64,000 bases of DNA from Halomicrobium urmianum (GCF_020217425.1 NZ_CP084090.1:1116001-1180000); one strand, 5' to 3'; positions 49,136 through 58,581 are shown, counted from the first letter of the stretch. The notes: generated by a model from the sequence alone, not told the origin. A program made the numbers and translations.

Positions 49136-49546
49136 CTAGCCCTGCGTGCGCTCTCCCGGCGGCACGACGGTACATTCAGCCAGGTGACGGATCTCCGCTT
49201 CGGGCCCCGGCGGCCCGTACATCGCCAGAAACCGGAGCGGTTCCCAGGACGTGTTCGTGGTGCTGTGTTCGACGCCGGCCGGGATGTGCAGCATGTCGCC
49301 CGGCCGTATCTCCCGTTCCTCGTCGTCGATCATCTGTACGCCCCGACCGCTGAGGACGAACAGGACCTCCTCGCTGTCCGGATGGGTGTGACGCTCGTGA
49401 CCTTTTCCGGGTTCGACGACGACGATCCCCGCACTGAACGTCTCCGATCCCGTCGTCTCCGGGGTAGAGAGCCACTTGATCGTTCCCCAGTCCAGTTCGA
49501 GCGTTTCGATCTCCGACGGCCGAATGAACCGCTGCTCGTCAGCCAT
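49136..49546 (-). CDS. Small cupin-domain protein
   Basis: A 136 aa single-domain cupin. Metal ligands fit HERHTHPDSEE (two His and Glu) and the second-motif His in PAGVEHSTTN; the loop LSGRGVQMIDDEEREIRPGD is typical. Such proteins bind metals and act as isomerases, dioxygenases or sensors, and sugar-related roles are common. Its TATA box TTATATAA (49571-49578) is 25 nt before the ATG, so the mRNA is probably leaderless. It is flanked on both sides by MITE-like copies in the same orientation. Confidence 0.87.
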   Translation of the reverse strand: MADEQRFIRPSEIETLELDWGTIKWLSTPETTGSETFSAGIVVVEPGKGHERHTHPDSEEVLFVLSGRGVQMIDDEEREIRPGDMLHIPAGVEHSTTNTSWEPLRFLAMYGPPGPEAEIRHLAECTVVPPGERTQG

Positions 49547-49570
49547 TGCGCCCGATAGATCACTGCTAGT

Positions 49571-49578
49571 TTATATAA
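49571..49578 (-). promoter_or_regulatory. TATA box of the cupin gene
   Basis: TTATATAA, 25-32 nt before the ATG at 49546; a textbook archaeal position for leaderless transcription. Confidence 0.65.
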
Positions 49579-49681
49579 GTGTTTGGGGAGAGTCGAGCGA
49601 TCCGTCGCCCGGTCAGCGCTAGAGACCGCGACGACCGGAGCCGTATCCGACGCACCGGTCAAGCCGGACAGTCGCGTCTTC

Positions 49682-49767
49682 CTATAGTAGAAACTGAAAC
49701 TATTTGCACATCGAGGGGCTCCCGAGGTGTCCCTCGAGTGTGTCAGTGCGTTCAAGTTCTACTATAG
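49682..49767 (+). mobile_element. MITE-like palindromic element, copy 2
   Basis: An 86-bp element. Terminal inverted repeats match at 15 of 17 positions (CTATAGTAGAAACTGAA / CTATAGTAGAACTTGAA). The internal hairpin is weaker than in the other copies (TCGAGGG/CCCTCGA plus mismatches), as expected for an older or mutated copy. Confidence 0.8.
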
Positions 49768-49945
49768 ACGCACATGCGGTAGCGTTCCCGGTGAACGCTT
49801 CGTCCGTCGGCGGCCAACTGACTGACGTACGACCGCCGGGGAAGTACCGATCCGCTCACGGCCTCACGCACCGCTCCGCTGGAGTTCCGATACAACGTTC
49901 TCTATTGATGAATAGATTAATTGTCATTCGGAGCGACGTCCCGCT

Positions 49946-50710
49946 ATGAACGAGCGCGCCCGGCATCCAGTGAAAGCCCTGGAGAAGAGCGTCGAGATAA
50001 TCGAGGTGTTGAAGGAACGGCGATCGGCGTACCTCCGGGAGATCGCCGCGGAGCTGGACATGAACAAGAGCACCGTCCACAACCACCTCGCCACGCTGCG
50101 CGAGCAGGAGTACGTGATCAAAGACGGGGACGCCTACGAACTGAGCCTCCAGTTTCTGAACATCGGCGGCGTTCTCCGGAACGAGATCGACCTCTTCGAG
50201 GCGGCGAAACCGGAGATCGACGAACTCGCCGCCAGTAGCGGCGAACTCGTGACCCTCGTGACCCACGAACGGGGATTCGGGGTCGTCCTCTACCGGGCGA
50301 AGGGGGAGAACGCGGTCGAACTCGACACCCACATCGGTGCGCAGGTCCCCCTCCACAACTCGGCGTTCGGGAAGGCGATGCTGGCTCACCTGCCGAGCGA
50401 CCGGATCAACGCCGTATTCGAAGCGCGCGGACTGCCGCCGGAGACCCCGAACACGATCACCGACGAGGACGAGATACGCGCCGAACTCGAACGAATCGAG
50501 GAGCAGGGCTTCGCGTACGACGACGAGGAGCGGTGGCGCGGGCTCCGCTGCGTCGCCGCGCCGATCCGAACCGAGGACGGGACCGTGAAGGGCGCGGTCA
50601 GCATCTCGACGCCCAAGAGCCGCATGGCCGACGACGCCGCCAGAGAGGAGCACGTCGACGCGGTGAAGAACACCGCCAACCTCGTCGAGCTCAGTCTCAC
50701 GTACTCGTAG
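49946..50710 (+). CDS. IclR-family transcriptional regulator
   Basis: A 254 aa regulator. The winged helix-turn-helix is at about 10-65 (ALEKSVEIIEVLKER, then MNKSTVHNHLATLREQEYV). The ligand-binding IclR domain follows (LVTHERGFGVVLYRAKGENAVELDTHIGAQ, PLHNSAFGKAMLAHL, GAVSISTPKSRM). AT-rich AGATTAATTG (49914-49923) lies 23-30 nt before the ATG. It is divergent from the cupin and convergent with the FAD/Fe-S dehydrogenase. IclR proteins in haloarchaea usually control catabolic operons, so the Liv/Tm-1 or the glycolate-type genes are candidate targets. Confidence 0.92.
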   Translation: MNERARHPVKALEKSVEIIEVLKERRSAYLREIAAELDMNKSTVHNHLATLREQEYVIKDGDAYELSLQFLNIGGVLRNEIDLFEAAKPEIDELAASSGELVTLVTHERGFGVVLYRAKGENAVELDTHIGAQVPLHNSAFGKAMLAHLPSDRINAVFEARGLPPETPNTITDEDEIRAELERIEEQGFAYDDEERWRGLRCVAAPIRTEDGTVKGAVSISTPKSRMADDAAREEHVDAVKNTANLVELSLTYS

Positions 50711-50809
50711 CGGGCGTCGCGGCCCCAGGGGTCTAGCTCCCGCTAGAACTGGCGGCGACCGCTCCCTGTCGCGGTCGCGGCGGTAGAGCTGGCCCGACGG
50801 TAGGACGGG

Positions 50810-53788
50810 TCACGCCTGGACGGCCCGGTCGAGCATCTCGATCGGGTGGGGTGGATTGTCAGCCACGACGTCGCTGTCGCCGATCTGCGTCCGACAGGAC
50901 CCGCCCGGGGCGACGACCTGAGACGCGTCGCTCGATCTGATCTTCTCGAACAGCAGTTCGCCGATGGATTTCGAGAGGTCGTAGTGCTCGGCCTCGTAGC
51001 CGAAGCTCCCCGCCATGCCACAGCAGCTCGAATCGAGCGGGTCGACGGCGTAGCCGGCGCGGCGGAGGACGCCGACGGCGTGGTGATCCTTGCCGGCCGC
51101 GTGCTGGTGGCAGTGGCCGTGGTAGGCGAGCGAGGTCGACGGACTTCGGGTGGGGAGGTCCTCGACCAACCGATGGGCGTCGAGGTACTCACAGACGCCG
51201 TAGGCGTGTTCCGCGACCTGATCCGTTCGCATACCGGGTAGGAGGTCGGTGTACTCGTCCTGGAAGCACACCGCGTCACTCGGTTCGACGGCGACGACCT
51301 CCCAGCCGTCGTCGATGTACTCCGTGAACGCGTTCACGTTCGTCCGCGCGCGGTCCTTCGCGACGTCGAGGAGGCCGACGGAGTAGGCCGCGCGTCCGCT
51401 CGGTGCGATCTCGTCGGGGACTCGGACGTGGACGCCCGCGGCTTCGAGGACGCGGACGGCGGCCTTCCCCGGCGCCGGATAGTTGTAGTTCGTGTACGTG
51501 TCCGGGAACAGGAGCACCTTGCGGTCCGCCTCCCGGGCCGAGACTGCCGGCTCGCGGTCGTCGGCCCACTGCTGGAGGGATTGGTCGGCGAACGTGGGTA
51601 GTTGCCTGTCAGCCGCGATGCCGAACACCGACTCCATGACCGTCCGGAATCCGGGCACCGAGGTCGCCCAGTTCGACAGCGGCGCGAGGCGCGACCCCAC
51701 CTCGGAGAGGCGGTCGATGTTGCCGAAGAGCTTCGTCCGCAGCCCGGCCCCTTCCGACTCGTGGTACTGGTGTTTGACTTCCGTCTTGAGCTTCGCCAGG
51801 TCGACGCCGGTCGGGCAGTCCGACTTGCACCCTTTGCACCCGACACAGAGGTCGAGGACGTCCTCCTGGAACGCCTCCGAGTACAGCTGCTCTTCGGAGA
51901 TTTCGCCGCTGATGGCGGCGCGTAGCATGTTGGCACGGCCACGCGTGGCTGTGAGCTCGTCGTCGGTGGCCCGGTAGGTCGGACACATCACGTCGGTGTC
52001 CTGCTGTCGACAGGTCCCGCAGCCGTTGCACAGTTCGACGAGGTGGAAGAACCCTCCCTCGTCGGAGAAGTCAAGCGTCGTCTGGGGCTCGATCGAGGAG
52101 TACGCGGCGCCGTACCGGAGGTGCTCTCGCATGTCGGTCGGGTCCTCGTCGGTGTACACCACCTTGCCGGGGTTCATCCGCCAGTCGGGGTCGAAGGCGG
52201 TCTTCAGGTCCTGGAACGCGGACCAGAGGTCGTCGCCGTACATCTTCGGATTGAACTCGGTCCGGGCGAGCCCGTCGCCGTGTTCGCCCGAGAACGCCCC
52301 GTGGTGGTCGACGACGAGGTCCGTCACGTCGTCGGTGATCGAACGCATCATCTGGACGCCCTTGTCCTCCTTCAGCGAGAGGATGGGACGGATGTGCAAC
52401 GTCCCGCTGCCGGCGTGGGCGAAGTACGCCGCCGTGGTGTCGTGGTCCTCCAGGACGTCCATGAACCGCTGGGTGTACTCGGCCAGTTCCTCCGGCGGGA
52501 CCGTCGCGTCCTCGATGAACGGATACGGCTTCGGATTGCCCTCGAGGCTCATCAACAGCGGAATGGCCGCCTTCCGGAGCTTCCAGAGCTTCGCTTGGGC
52601 CTCCTCGGAGTAGGCTTCGATGACCTCGAAGGCCGCCCCGTTCTCGACGAAGCGCTCGTTGGTCTCGCCGATGGCCGCCTCGAAGTCCTCTACGAGTTCG
52701 GAGTCGAACTCGATCATCAGCGCCGCGGCCGCCTCGTCGGGAATCGGCTCCTCGTACCGGGCGTACTGTTCGGACTCCCTGGCGAGACGGAACACCTCCT
52801 CGTCCATCAGCTCCACGGCGCTCACGTCGTGTTCCAGCGCCCGCGGGACCGCTTCGAGCGCCTCGATGAGGTCCGTGAAGCAGTACAGGGCCAGCGCCGT
52901 CGACTCCGGCTGGGTCACCAGGGAGATCTCGGCCTCGACGACCACGCCGAGCGTCGACTCGGCGCCGACGAACAGCTTCGAGAGGTTGATCACCTCCTCT
53001 CCCTCGTCGTTCTCGTAGATGACTTTCTGGAGGTTGTACCCGGAGACGTTCCGCTTTAGGTCCGGGTACCGCTCGTCGATCTCCTTCTCGTTCGACTCGA
53101 CGAGTTCCCGGACCGTCTCGTAGATCTCGGCCTCTCGGGTGTCGGCTCCGACGACGTCGTCCCACTCGTCGCTGTCGAGAACCACCTCCCGCGTCTCCAT
53201 GAGCGTGCCGTCGGCGAGCACCACTTTCAGCCGCTCCGTGTACGCGTCGGTGATCCCGTACCTGACTGAGTGGGCGCCGGTCGAGTTGTTTCCGATACCG
53301 CCGCCGATGGTCGCCCTGTTCGAGGACGCCGGGTCGGGTGCGAACTTGAGGCCGTACTCGGCAGCCGCCGCATCGAACTCGTCCTGGACGACGCCCGGCT
53401 GGACCACGGCCCGCATCTCGTCGGGCCGTATCTCGACGATGTCGTCCATGTACGTAGACATGTCCAGCACGACGCATCCCGGCCCGACCGCCTGGCCCCC
53501 GAGCGACGAGCCCGCTCCGCGGGCGATGATCGGTACGTCGTGGTCGGCAGCGATGCGGACGGCCGCCTGAACGTCCTCGACGTGTCTGGGCTCGACCGCA
53601 CCCGCCGGGCGGGCCTGGTAGATGCTACCGTCCGTCGCGTAGAGGACCTGTGCGTACTCGTTGAACCTGACCTCGCCGTCGACCTCCGCACGGAGATCCC
53701 TGGCCAGTTCCGCGTACTCCTCGGCGTCGTCTCGCAACGACCCCGTCCGGGCCGCCTGCGGTCCGTCCGCGCTCATGTTCTGGGTCAT
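50810..53788 (-). CDS. FAD-linked and Fe-S 2-hydroxyacid dehydrogenase (D-lactate/glycolate dehydrogenase type)
   Basis: A 992 aa cytoplasmic or membrane-associated enzyme counted from MTQNMSADGP. The FAD-binding PCMH domain is clear (VPIIARGAGSSLGGQAVG, FAPDPASSNRATIGGGIGNN), followed by the GlcD-type C-domain with HAGSGTLHIRPIL. The second half has two 4Fe-4S motifs (CNGCGTCRQQDTDVMCPTY and CVGCKGCKSDCPTG) and the CCG region (HGHCHQHA, DSSCCGMAGSFGY). This single-chain fusion matches bacterial and archaeal D-lactate/D-2-hydroxyglutarate/glycolate dehydrogenases. With malate synthase upstream on the same strand, glycolate to glyoxylate is an attractive reaction, but D-lactate is equally allowed by the sequence. 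CTATATCAC lies about 27 nt before the start. Confidence 0.9.
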   Translation of the reverse strand: MTQNMSADGPQAARTGSLRDDAEEYAELARDLRAEVDGEVRFNEYAQVLYATDGSIYQARPAGAVEPRHVEDVQAAVRIAADHDVPIIARGAGSSLGGQAVGPGCVVLDMSTYMDDIVEIRPDEMRAVVQPGVVQDEFDAAAAEYGLKFAPDPASSNRATIGGGIGNNSTGAHSVRYGITDAYTERLKVVLADGTLMETREVVLDSDEWDDVVGADTREAEIYETVRELVESNEKEIDERYPDLKRNVSGYNLQKVIYENDEGEEVINLSKLFVGAESTLGVVVEAEISLVTQPESTALALYCFTDLIEALEAVPRALEHDVSAVELMDEEVFRLARESEQYARYEEPIPDEAAAALMIEFDSELVEDFEAAIGETNERFVENGAAFEVIEAYSEEAQAKLWKLRKAAIPLLMSLEGNPKPYPFIEDATVPPEELAEYTQRFMDVLEDHDTTAAYFAHAGSGTLHIRPILSLKEDKGVQMMRSITDDVTDLVVDHHGAFSGEHGDGLARTEFNPKMYGDDLWSAFQDLKTAFDPDWRMNPGKVVYTDEDPTDMREHLRYGAAYSSIEPQTTLDFSDEGGFFHLVELCNGCGTCRQQDTDVMCPTYRATDDELTATRGRANMLRAAISGEISEEQLYSEAFQEDVLDLCVGCKGCKSDCPTGVDLAKLKTEVKHQYHESEGAGLRTKLFGNIDRLSEVGSRLAPLSNWATSVPGFRTVMESVFGIAADRQLPTFADQSLQQWADDREPAVSAREADRKVLLFPDTYTNYNYPAPGKAAVRVLEAAGVHVRVPDEIAPSGRAAYSVGLLDVAKDRARTNVNAFTEYIDDGWEVVAVEPSDAVCFQDEYTDLLPGMRTDQVAEHAYGVCEYLDAHRLVEDLPTRSPSTSLAYHGHCHQHAAGKDHHAVGVLRRAGYAVDPLDSSCCGMAGSFGYEAEHYDLSKSIGELLFEKIRSSDASQVVAPGGSCRTQIGDSDVVADNPPHPIEMLDRAVQA

Positions 53789-53799
53789 AATTGCTGTTG

Positions 53800-54511
53800 T
53801 ATTGATGGGTTGTGATATAGCTTGGGGGTCGATAGCTAACCACACGTCTCACCGTCACCGAGCGGCCGCCGGCACGCGGGGACGCGTACCGTCGCCGACG
53901 GCGCCGTACCTGTGAGCCTGTAGACGCGACGTCCTCGTCACTGGCCGCCGTCCGTCGACGCCTGTCCTCGCCAGCGACACCGCCGTCCACGGCCGCCGCT
54001 CGAAGTGCCGCGCTGTCCACGTCGTATCGCACCGGTGAGTCCAGCGCCGGTAAAATTAGTGTGTTCTAGTCGGGTAATATTGCCTCGTCTTGCCACCAGC
54101 CGCCGTCGCACGCACGACCGCGCCTAGCGAAGTCGCCGAGGGGGGTCCAGCTCTGCCCGGAGCCGCTGGACAGTGACGGTTGGACCGCGCCCGTGATTCG
54201 GCGATCGAACGTCGTCGTCGGCTGCCCGTTTTGTATTATGGAACAGCGTGACCCGGTGACCACCGCCTGGGTGGCGAGGAACTGGTCGCACTCTGGCTCC
54301 GCCGCGGGTCGCTGGCATCCCGGATCGACGCGGCCCCCGTACAGGCGCGTCTCGCTCACCGGCGCGGAGACACGGTCCGAATGCGCCGAACGTTCTGACC
54401 CGAACGTCGCCGATCCACGCTGGGAGTAACAGCGGTTCAGCCCGTCCGTGCAGGCGGTCGTGTACCGACGTGCGGGCGTCCGGCCGGCCGCGGTCGCGAC
54501 GGCGAGGCGAG
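53800..54511. other. Gene-free spacer between dehydrogenase and malate synthase
   Basis: About 710 bp with the dehydrogenase promoter at its left edge and an AT patch TTTTGTATTATGG near 54228. Short frames here lack recognisable protein character. Confidence 0.4.
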
Positions 54512-55819
54512 CTAGTTGCCCAGGTTCATCGCGCGTTCGACGACGTCGGTCCCGTACATCTCTTCCAGGTCCTCGTGCTGGTCCGGACGATGCTCGTAGA
54601 CGTCCTGGAAGAGGGAGATCGGCGTCTGAGCGGCCTGGTACGTCGCCTCGTCCCACATCCTGTCGCGGCTGATTTCGACCTCGACGCCGTCGATCACCAG
54701 CGTCGCCGACTGCGTCATAGCGATCGCGCCTTTACCCGCCTCCTTGGCGGCTTCGAACTCGGCCATCGAGTCGACCACGTCATTCATGCTCGGAACGTAG
54801 GAGGCCATCGCAAGCAACTGCTCGCGGAGTTCGTCTTCGTCGAGTTCCTGCGCGTCTGAACCCACGTGGAGCACGTACTCCCCGTCACCGCTCTCCTCGA
54901 GTGAGAGGTGGTTGCCGTCGTAGACCTGCAGGCCGTCCTCCCCGGACAGTTCGACGTCCTCGCCGTCGACTTCGAGCAGCCAGCTGCCGGATTCGGGCGG
55001 CAACGGCGCCGTGTTCGCCTCGACCACCTGATTCGGCGTCAGCGCCCAGATGCCCGTCATCCCCTTCGCCCGATTGTCGATCATCCGCTCGCGGTATCCT
55101 TCGACGTCGCGGATGTCGTCGTACGGCCCATCGACTGCGACGAGGCCGGCGGCGCTGGCCCCGCGGGACGTGTTGTGTCGGAGTTCCGGCCAGGGGGGCA
55201 GTTCACCCGTCGGCGTCGTGGCCCGCATGTCCTTGGTGTAGTCGACCTCGCCGTCGACCAGCAGGAACAGGCGCTCGAGGTTGTTCGAGGGCTTGCCCAT
55301 CTCGTCGCGCAGGTCGCCGAGGGCGAGTTCGGCTTCGCCGCTTTCGACGATCACGGACATGGACAGGCTTCCCTCCTCGAGGCCGTACTCGTTCTCGACG
55401 ATAGTGAGGAACTCGTCGGCCTTCTTCCAGTCGTCCAGGTCTCCGACCTCGGGGACGACGAACCCGTCGATGTGCTCGACGGCACCCTCGCTGGGGTCCG
55501 CGATCCGGAGCATCTGCTGGAAACCACTGTGTCGGGTCGCGGGGCTGTCCCGGTGCCAGACGATGCGGGGATGGATTTCGCCGGGGAAGTCGGCGCCGTT
55601 TTCGGCGACGACGTCCACGATGTTTTCGACGCCTTCGTCGCGCATGGAGGGCGCAGTCGCGTCCTCGTTGTCGGGAATCCAAGTGTCGGGAGCCTCCATG
55701 CCCCGGAGCTGAGCCGCTCTCCGGAGCATCTTTGCGGAGTCGTCCTCGCCCTCCACCGCCGCTGGGGAGGTGAAAAACGTCCGTACGAACTCGCGATTAT
55801 AGTGTCTTGCAAGGCTCAT
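54512..55819 (-). CDS. aceB: Malate synthase, haloarchaeal type
   Basis: A 435 aa enzyme that condenses glyoxylate with acetyl-CoA to malate in the glyoxylate bypass. It matches the compact haloarchaeal isoform (about 433 aa) known from Haloferax. Landmarks: FVRTFFTSPAAVEGEDDSA near the N-terminus, WIPDNEDATAPSMRDEG, PGEIHPRIVWHRD, HIDGFVVPEVGD, MSVIVESGEAELALGD and the C-terminal DRMWDEATYQAA. The start at 55819 (MSLARHYNREF) has a GAGGTGG site 7 nt upstream; the longer frame is not needed. No isocitrate lyase gene is in the window; the neighbouring FAD/Fe-S dehydrogenase could supply glyoxylate instead. Confidence 0.93.
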   Translation of the reverse strand: MSLARHYNREFVRTFFTSPAAVEGEDDSAKMLRRAAQLRGMEAPDTWIPDNEDATAPSMRDEGVENIVDVVAENGADFPGEIHPRIVWHRDSPATRHSGFQQMLRIADPSEGAVEHIDGFVVPEVGDLDDWKKADEFLTIVENEYGLEEGSLSMSVIVESGEAELALGDLRDEMGKPSNNLERLFLLVDGEVDYTKDMRATTPTGELPPWPELRHNTSRGASAAGLVAVDGPYDDIRDVEGYRERMIDNRAKGMTGIWALTPNQVVEANTAPLPPESGSWLLEVDGEDVELSGEDGLQVYDGNHLSLEESGDGEYVLHVGSDAQELDEDELREQLLAMASYVPSMNDVVDSMAEFEAAKEAGKGAIAMTQSATLVIDGVEVEISRDRMWDEATYQAAQTPISLFQDVYEHRPDQHEDLEEMYGTDVVERAMNLGN

Positions 55820-56399
55820 GGTAAGCCACCTCAACTGCATTAGTGCTCTCTAATAAGTGTTGCTGTGAGCGACTGTTCGCACGGCCGTCGAATCAGTCCG
55901 TTTCGCCCGTCTCGAGTGGTCTACCGGTTCCTCGTCGATCGTCCGGGAATCCAGGGTGCTCCGTCGGTCACCGGCAGACGACGGCTTTCCGGATTCCCCG
56001 CGAGCCCGCGCACGGCGCTGACTCCCCGGCTACGCGGAACCGTGACTGATTCCCCGATAGAGAACGCTGTCCGATGTCTGTCTGAACGGAAACCCGATGT
56101 GGGCGGAGAACACGTCGATCCGGGAAAACTGGAACGGGAGCGGTTAGCCGACTGATCGGCCGGACGGGAAGGTGACGGGGGGATTCGCGGTCCCGTTGCT
56201 CTCGGACGCATTCACTCAGCGAGAATGGACGCCGCGAGACGCCGATTCCTCGGCTGTGAGCCCCGCCGTCGTCAGCCGCCCTCCCGCGCTCTGGTCCCGA
56301 GCGGTCTAGCTGAGCGTCATCGACCCATCTGGATAACATGCGTACCAGTGGTATCCGTCTAGGACGTGCGGTTGCTCGTGATACTGACCACGCTGGCGA
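55820..56399. other. Gene-free spacer upstream of malate synthase
   Basis: The malate synthase promoter region (CACTTATTAGAG on the - strand near 55850) lies at the left edge. Nothing else could be recognised. Confidence 0.4.
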
Positions 56400-56427
56400 T
56401 CGACGCTAGATTCATCTCTAGCGTCGA
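56400..56427 (-). terminator. Long perfect inverted repeat downstream of the zinc-ribbon membrane gene
   Basis: Arms of 11 bp (56400-56410 and 56417-56427, TCGACGCTAGA with its complement) with a 6-nt loop, 60 bp past the stop of the - strand gene at 56488. Probably a 3'-end hairpin; a protein-binding palindrome is the alternative. Confidence 0.4.
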
Positions 56428-56487
56428 CGGCTCTGCTAGCGACACCGTGCCGTCAGAGGGATCGCCCGCCGCTCGCTGTCACGGGCC

Positions 56488-57303
56488 TCACACTGACATC
56501 GACCCCGGTGACGAGTAGAGTTGAATATCGCAGTGGGTACAGAATATCTCCGTCACCTCGTACGGATTACGCTCGTCTCCCCTGCCTCCGCGGCCGACCG
56601 TTACGGGTTCTCCGCATTGGGGGCACGTGTCCAGCAAAGTTCGTAGTACGGAGAGCACCTCTCCCTGCTCCGGTTTCGACAGGTCGGTCCAGCGGTCGTA
56701 TTTCTCTTTCAGGAGGTAGGCTGCCGCCATGTCGATCCTGAACGCCACTTCCGATTCCCAGCATCCGTAATAGACGTCGTCGATGCGGACCTCGTAGGCG
56801 TCCCCCTCGTCGACGAACGTCGCCCTGTCCGCCTCGATACAGAGGGACTGACGGAAGATCTCGGTCCCTTTGTCGGTCCCTCCGATCGTCGAAGCGATCC
56901 GCAACCACGTCGATTCGAAGTCGTCGCGTAGTGAGATAGTGCCGCCCGACGTCCGCGTTCCGGCCCCTGCTTCGACGAGCAGTCCGATGGCATCGTGATC
57001 GTTGTCGATCCACCCGCCGTCCGCGAGCATCCGCTTCGCCGAGTTGCGCTGCGGTGATCCTCCTCGCTCCTGGTGCGACGCTGGTGGAAGTACGTCACGG
57101 GCGTAGAGTACGGCGATCGAGAACAGCGTGCTCAGCGTAAGGCTCGCGTACGCGAGCACGGGGCGTCCGGTAGTAGCCGCCACGGCGGCCCCGATCCCGC
57201 CGGCGAACAGGGCCACCAGTATCAGGGCTCCAGCCGCTGCGAGGGTCTGGTGGCTCTGTTCGCCACCTGTGGAGCCCTCCATTCCACTGTGAACTTCCCA
57301 CAT
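56488..57303 (-). CDS. Membrane protein with two N-terminal helices and a C-terminal zinc ribbon
   Basis: A 271 aa protein. Two adjacent membrane helices lie at about 22-44 (LAAAGALILVALFAGGIGAAVAA) and 50-67 (LAYASLTLSTLFSIAVLYA). The middle soluble domain has no recognised family. The C-terminus has a CPQCGEP...FCTHCDIQL zinc ribbon. An alternative start is Met8 (57282). The rest would face the cytoplasm, where the ribbon could bind nucleic acid or protein. Neighbours (IclR regulator, malate synthase) do not point to a role. Function unknown. Confidence 0.75.
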   Translation of the reverse strand: MWEVHSGMEGSTGGEQSHQTLAAAGALILVALFAGGIGAAVAATTGRPVLAYASLTLSTLFSIAVLYARDVLPPASHQERGGSPQRNSAKRMLADGGWIDNDHDAIGLLVEAGAGTRTSGGTISLRDDFESTWLRIASTIGGTDKGTEIFRQSLCIEADRATFVDEGDAYEVRIDDVYYGCWESEVAFRIDMAAAYLLKEKYDRWTDLSKPEQGEVLSVLRTLLDTCPQCGEPVTVGRGGRGDERNPYEVTEIFCTHCDIQLYSSPGSMSV

Positions 57304-57478
57304 ACTCTGGTTGCTACTGTGACACTACTGCACTTAAGATTTCCTCTCGTTGCTTCCCTCCCGGGGCGCATTCAGTCCCGTGTACCGATACTCTAGCGTC
57401 CGGGAGCAAACGGATTTATCAGCCAGACACTCCTCGAACGACAGCGTGGTAGACGGCGAAGAGAGTCGACGGCTGGCA

Positions 57479-57564
57479 CTATAGTAGCAATTGAAACTAG
57501 TTACACATCGAGGGGCACCACGGGTGCCCCTCAAGCGTGTCAGTGCGTTCGATCTCTACTATAG
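57479..57564 (+). mobile_element. MITE-like palindromic element, copy 3
   Basis: An 86-bp element. Terminal repeats match at 14 of 17 positions; the central hairpin GAGGGGCACC/GGTGCCCCTC is intact. It lies in the spacer between the zinc-ribbon membrane gene and an IclR regulator. The inner block GTGTCAGTGCGTT is shared by all three copies. Confidence 0.8.
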
Positions 57565-57820
57565 CCGTAGTGTTCTTCCCGCCATTCGGACGGCTAGAAT
57601 GGAGGTAACACAGGTACCCCTGTTACATAGGCTAGCGGAGTTTTATGGATCACCCGAGTGAGTCGTCTAGCACAGCAGTCGATTGGCGGTTCGAGAACCG
57701 AGGGCGAGACGTGGTCTCTGGAGCCACTCTAGTTTCCGTCCTTCGTGCAGCGTCGAGCGCGCTGGCTACCTCTCGCTGTAGTATTGATTGCTAGGTATTT
57801 ACATAGTCGCTACAATTATT

Positions 57821-57843
57821 AGAGAGCCACTTCGAGGCTCTTT
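57821..57843 (+). promoter_or_regulatory. Hairpin or operator just before the second IclR gene
   Basis: An 8-bp stem (57821-57828 with 57836-57843, one G-U; core GAGCC/GGCTC) and 7-nt loop, ending 6 nt before the ATG. An AT-rich TACAATTATTAG lies immediately upstream. It could be an autoregulatory IclR site or a translation-blocking stem. Confidence 0.45.
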
Positions 57844-57849
57844 GGTATA

Positions 57850-58581
57850 ATGTCCGGAGACGAGGAAAGCCGAGTGCAGGCCACCGTGACGACAAATGCG
57901 ATTCTCGATTGCGTCACCCGGTACAACGGTGCGACCCTGACGGAGATAGCGAACGAGATGGAGGTCGCGACGAGCACCGCTCATCGACACGTCAACACGC
58001 TGGTCGACCTCGGTTTTCTCGTGAAGGACGACAAGCAGTATCTCCCGGGGTTTCGCCCGTTGCGGTACGCCTGCGCCGCGACTGCGCAGTTCCCGATCGC
58101 ACGGATCGCCTGGCAGGAGCTAGAGCGGATCGCGGAGATAACGAACGAGCAGGCGTCCATGTACCTCGAATGGAACGACCGCCTCTACGAACTGCTTCGG
58201 GTCCCGCCCGACACCACCGACGACATAGCGGACGGAGAGACGGAGCCGCTATACACGACAGCCCCGGGAAAGGTCATCATCGCGTACGAGGAGTGGGAGG
58301 AAGTCAGGTCGCTGCCCGGCATCACTGATCAGCGGGCGGACCTCGACCAGTTGCGCGAGGAGTTGGGACAGATACACGTACGAGAACTCGACGTCGAGCG
58401 GGACGAGGAGGCGGGTCGCGCGCGCGTCGCCGTCCCGATACTCGTCCGCGGTGACCCCGTCGCTTCACTCTGCGTTTCGGGACCGATGAACCGGCTCTCC
58501 GGAAAGCGACTGACCGAGGACGTTCCCGGTCTCCTCCGAAGCGCGTCGAAGGCGATCGAGTTGCAACTGACATCACGCTAG
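57850..58581 (+). CDS. IclR-family transcriptional regulator (second)
   Basis: A 243 aa regulator. The helix-turn-helix region is TLTEIANEMEVATSTAHRH at about 36-54, followed by an IclR ligand domain (ARIAWQELERIAEITNEQASMYLEWNDRLYELL, TAPGKVIIAYEEWEE, ARVAVPILVRGDPVASLCVSG). It is distinct from the regulator at 49946. A hairpin sits just before its start. Targets are unknown; it lies next to an SMC-like gene and 2 kb from malate synthase. Confidence 0.9.
   Translation: MSGDEESRVQATVTTNAILDCVTRYNGATLTEIANEMEVATSTAHRHVNTLVDLGFLVKDDKQYLPGFRPLRYACAATAQFPIARIAWQELERIAEITNEQASMYLEWNDRLYELLRVPPDTTDDIADGETEPLYTTAPGKVIIAYEEWEEVRSLPGITDQRADLDQLREELGQIHVRELDVERDEEAGRARVAVPILVRGDPVASLCVSGPMNRLSGKRLTEDVPGLLRSASKAIELQLTSR

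Noticed and set aside
48962-49767. The three palindromic repeats as a CRISPR array
   Set aside because: Copies are 86 bp, separated by genes and not regularly spaced; they have terminal inverted repeats, which fits a MITE-like element instead.
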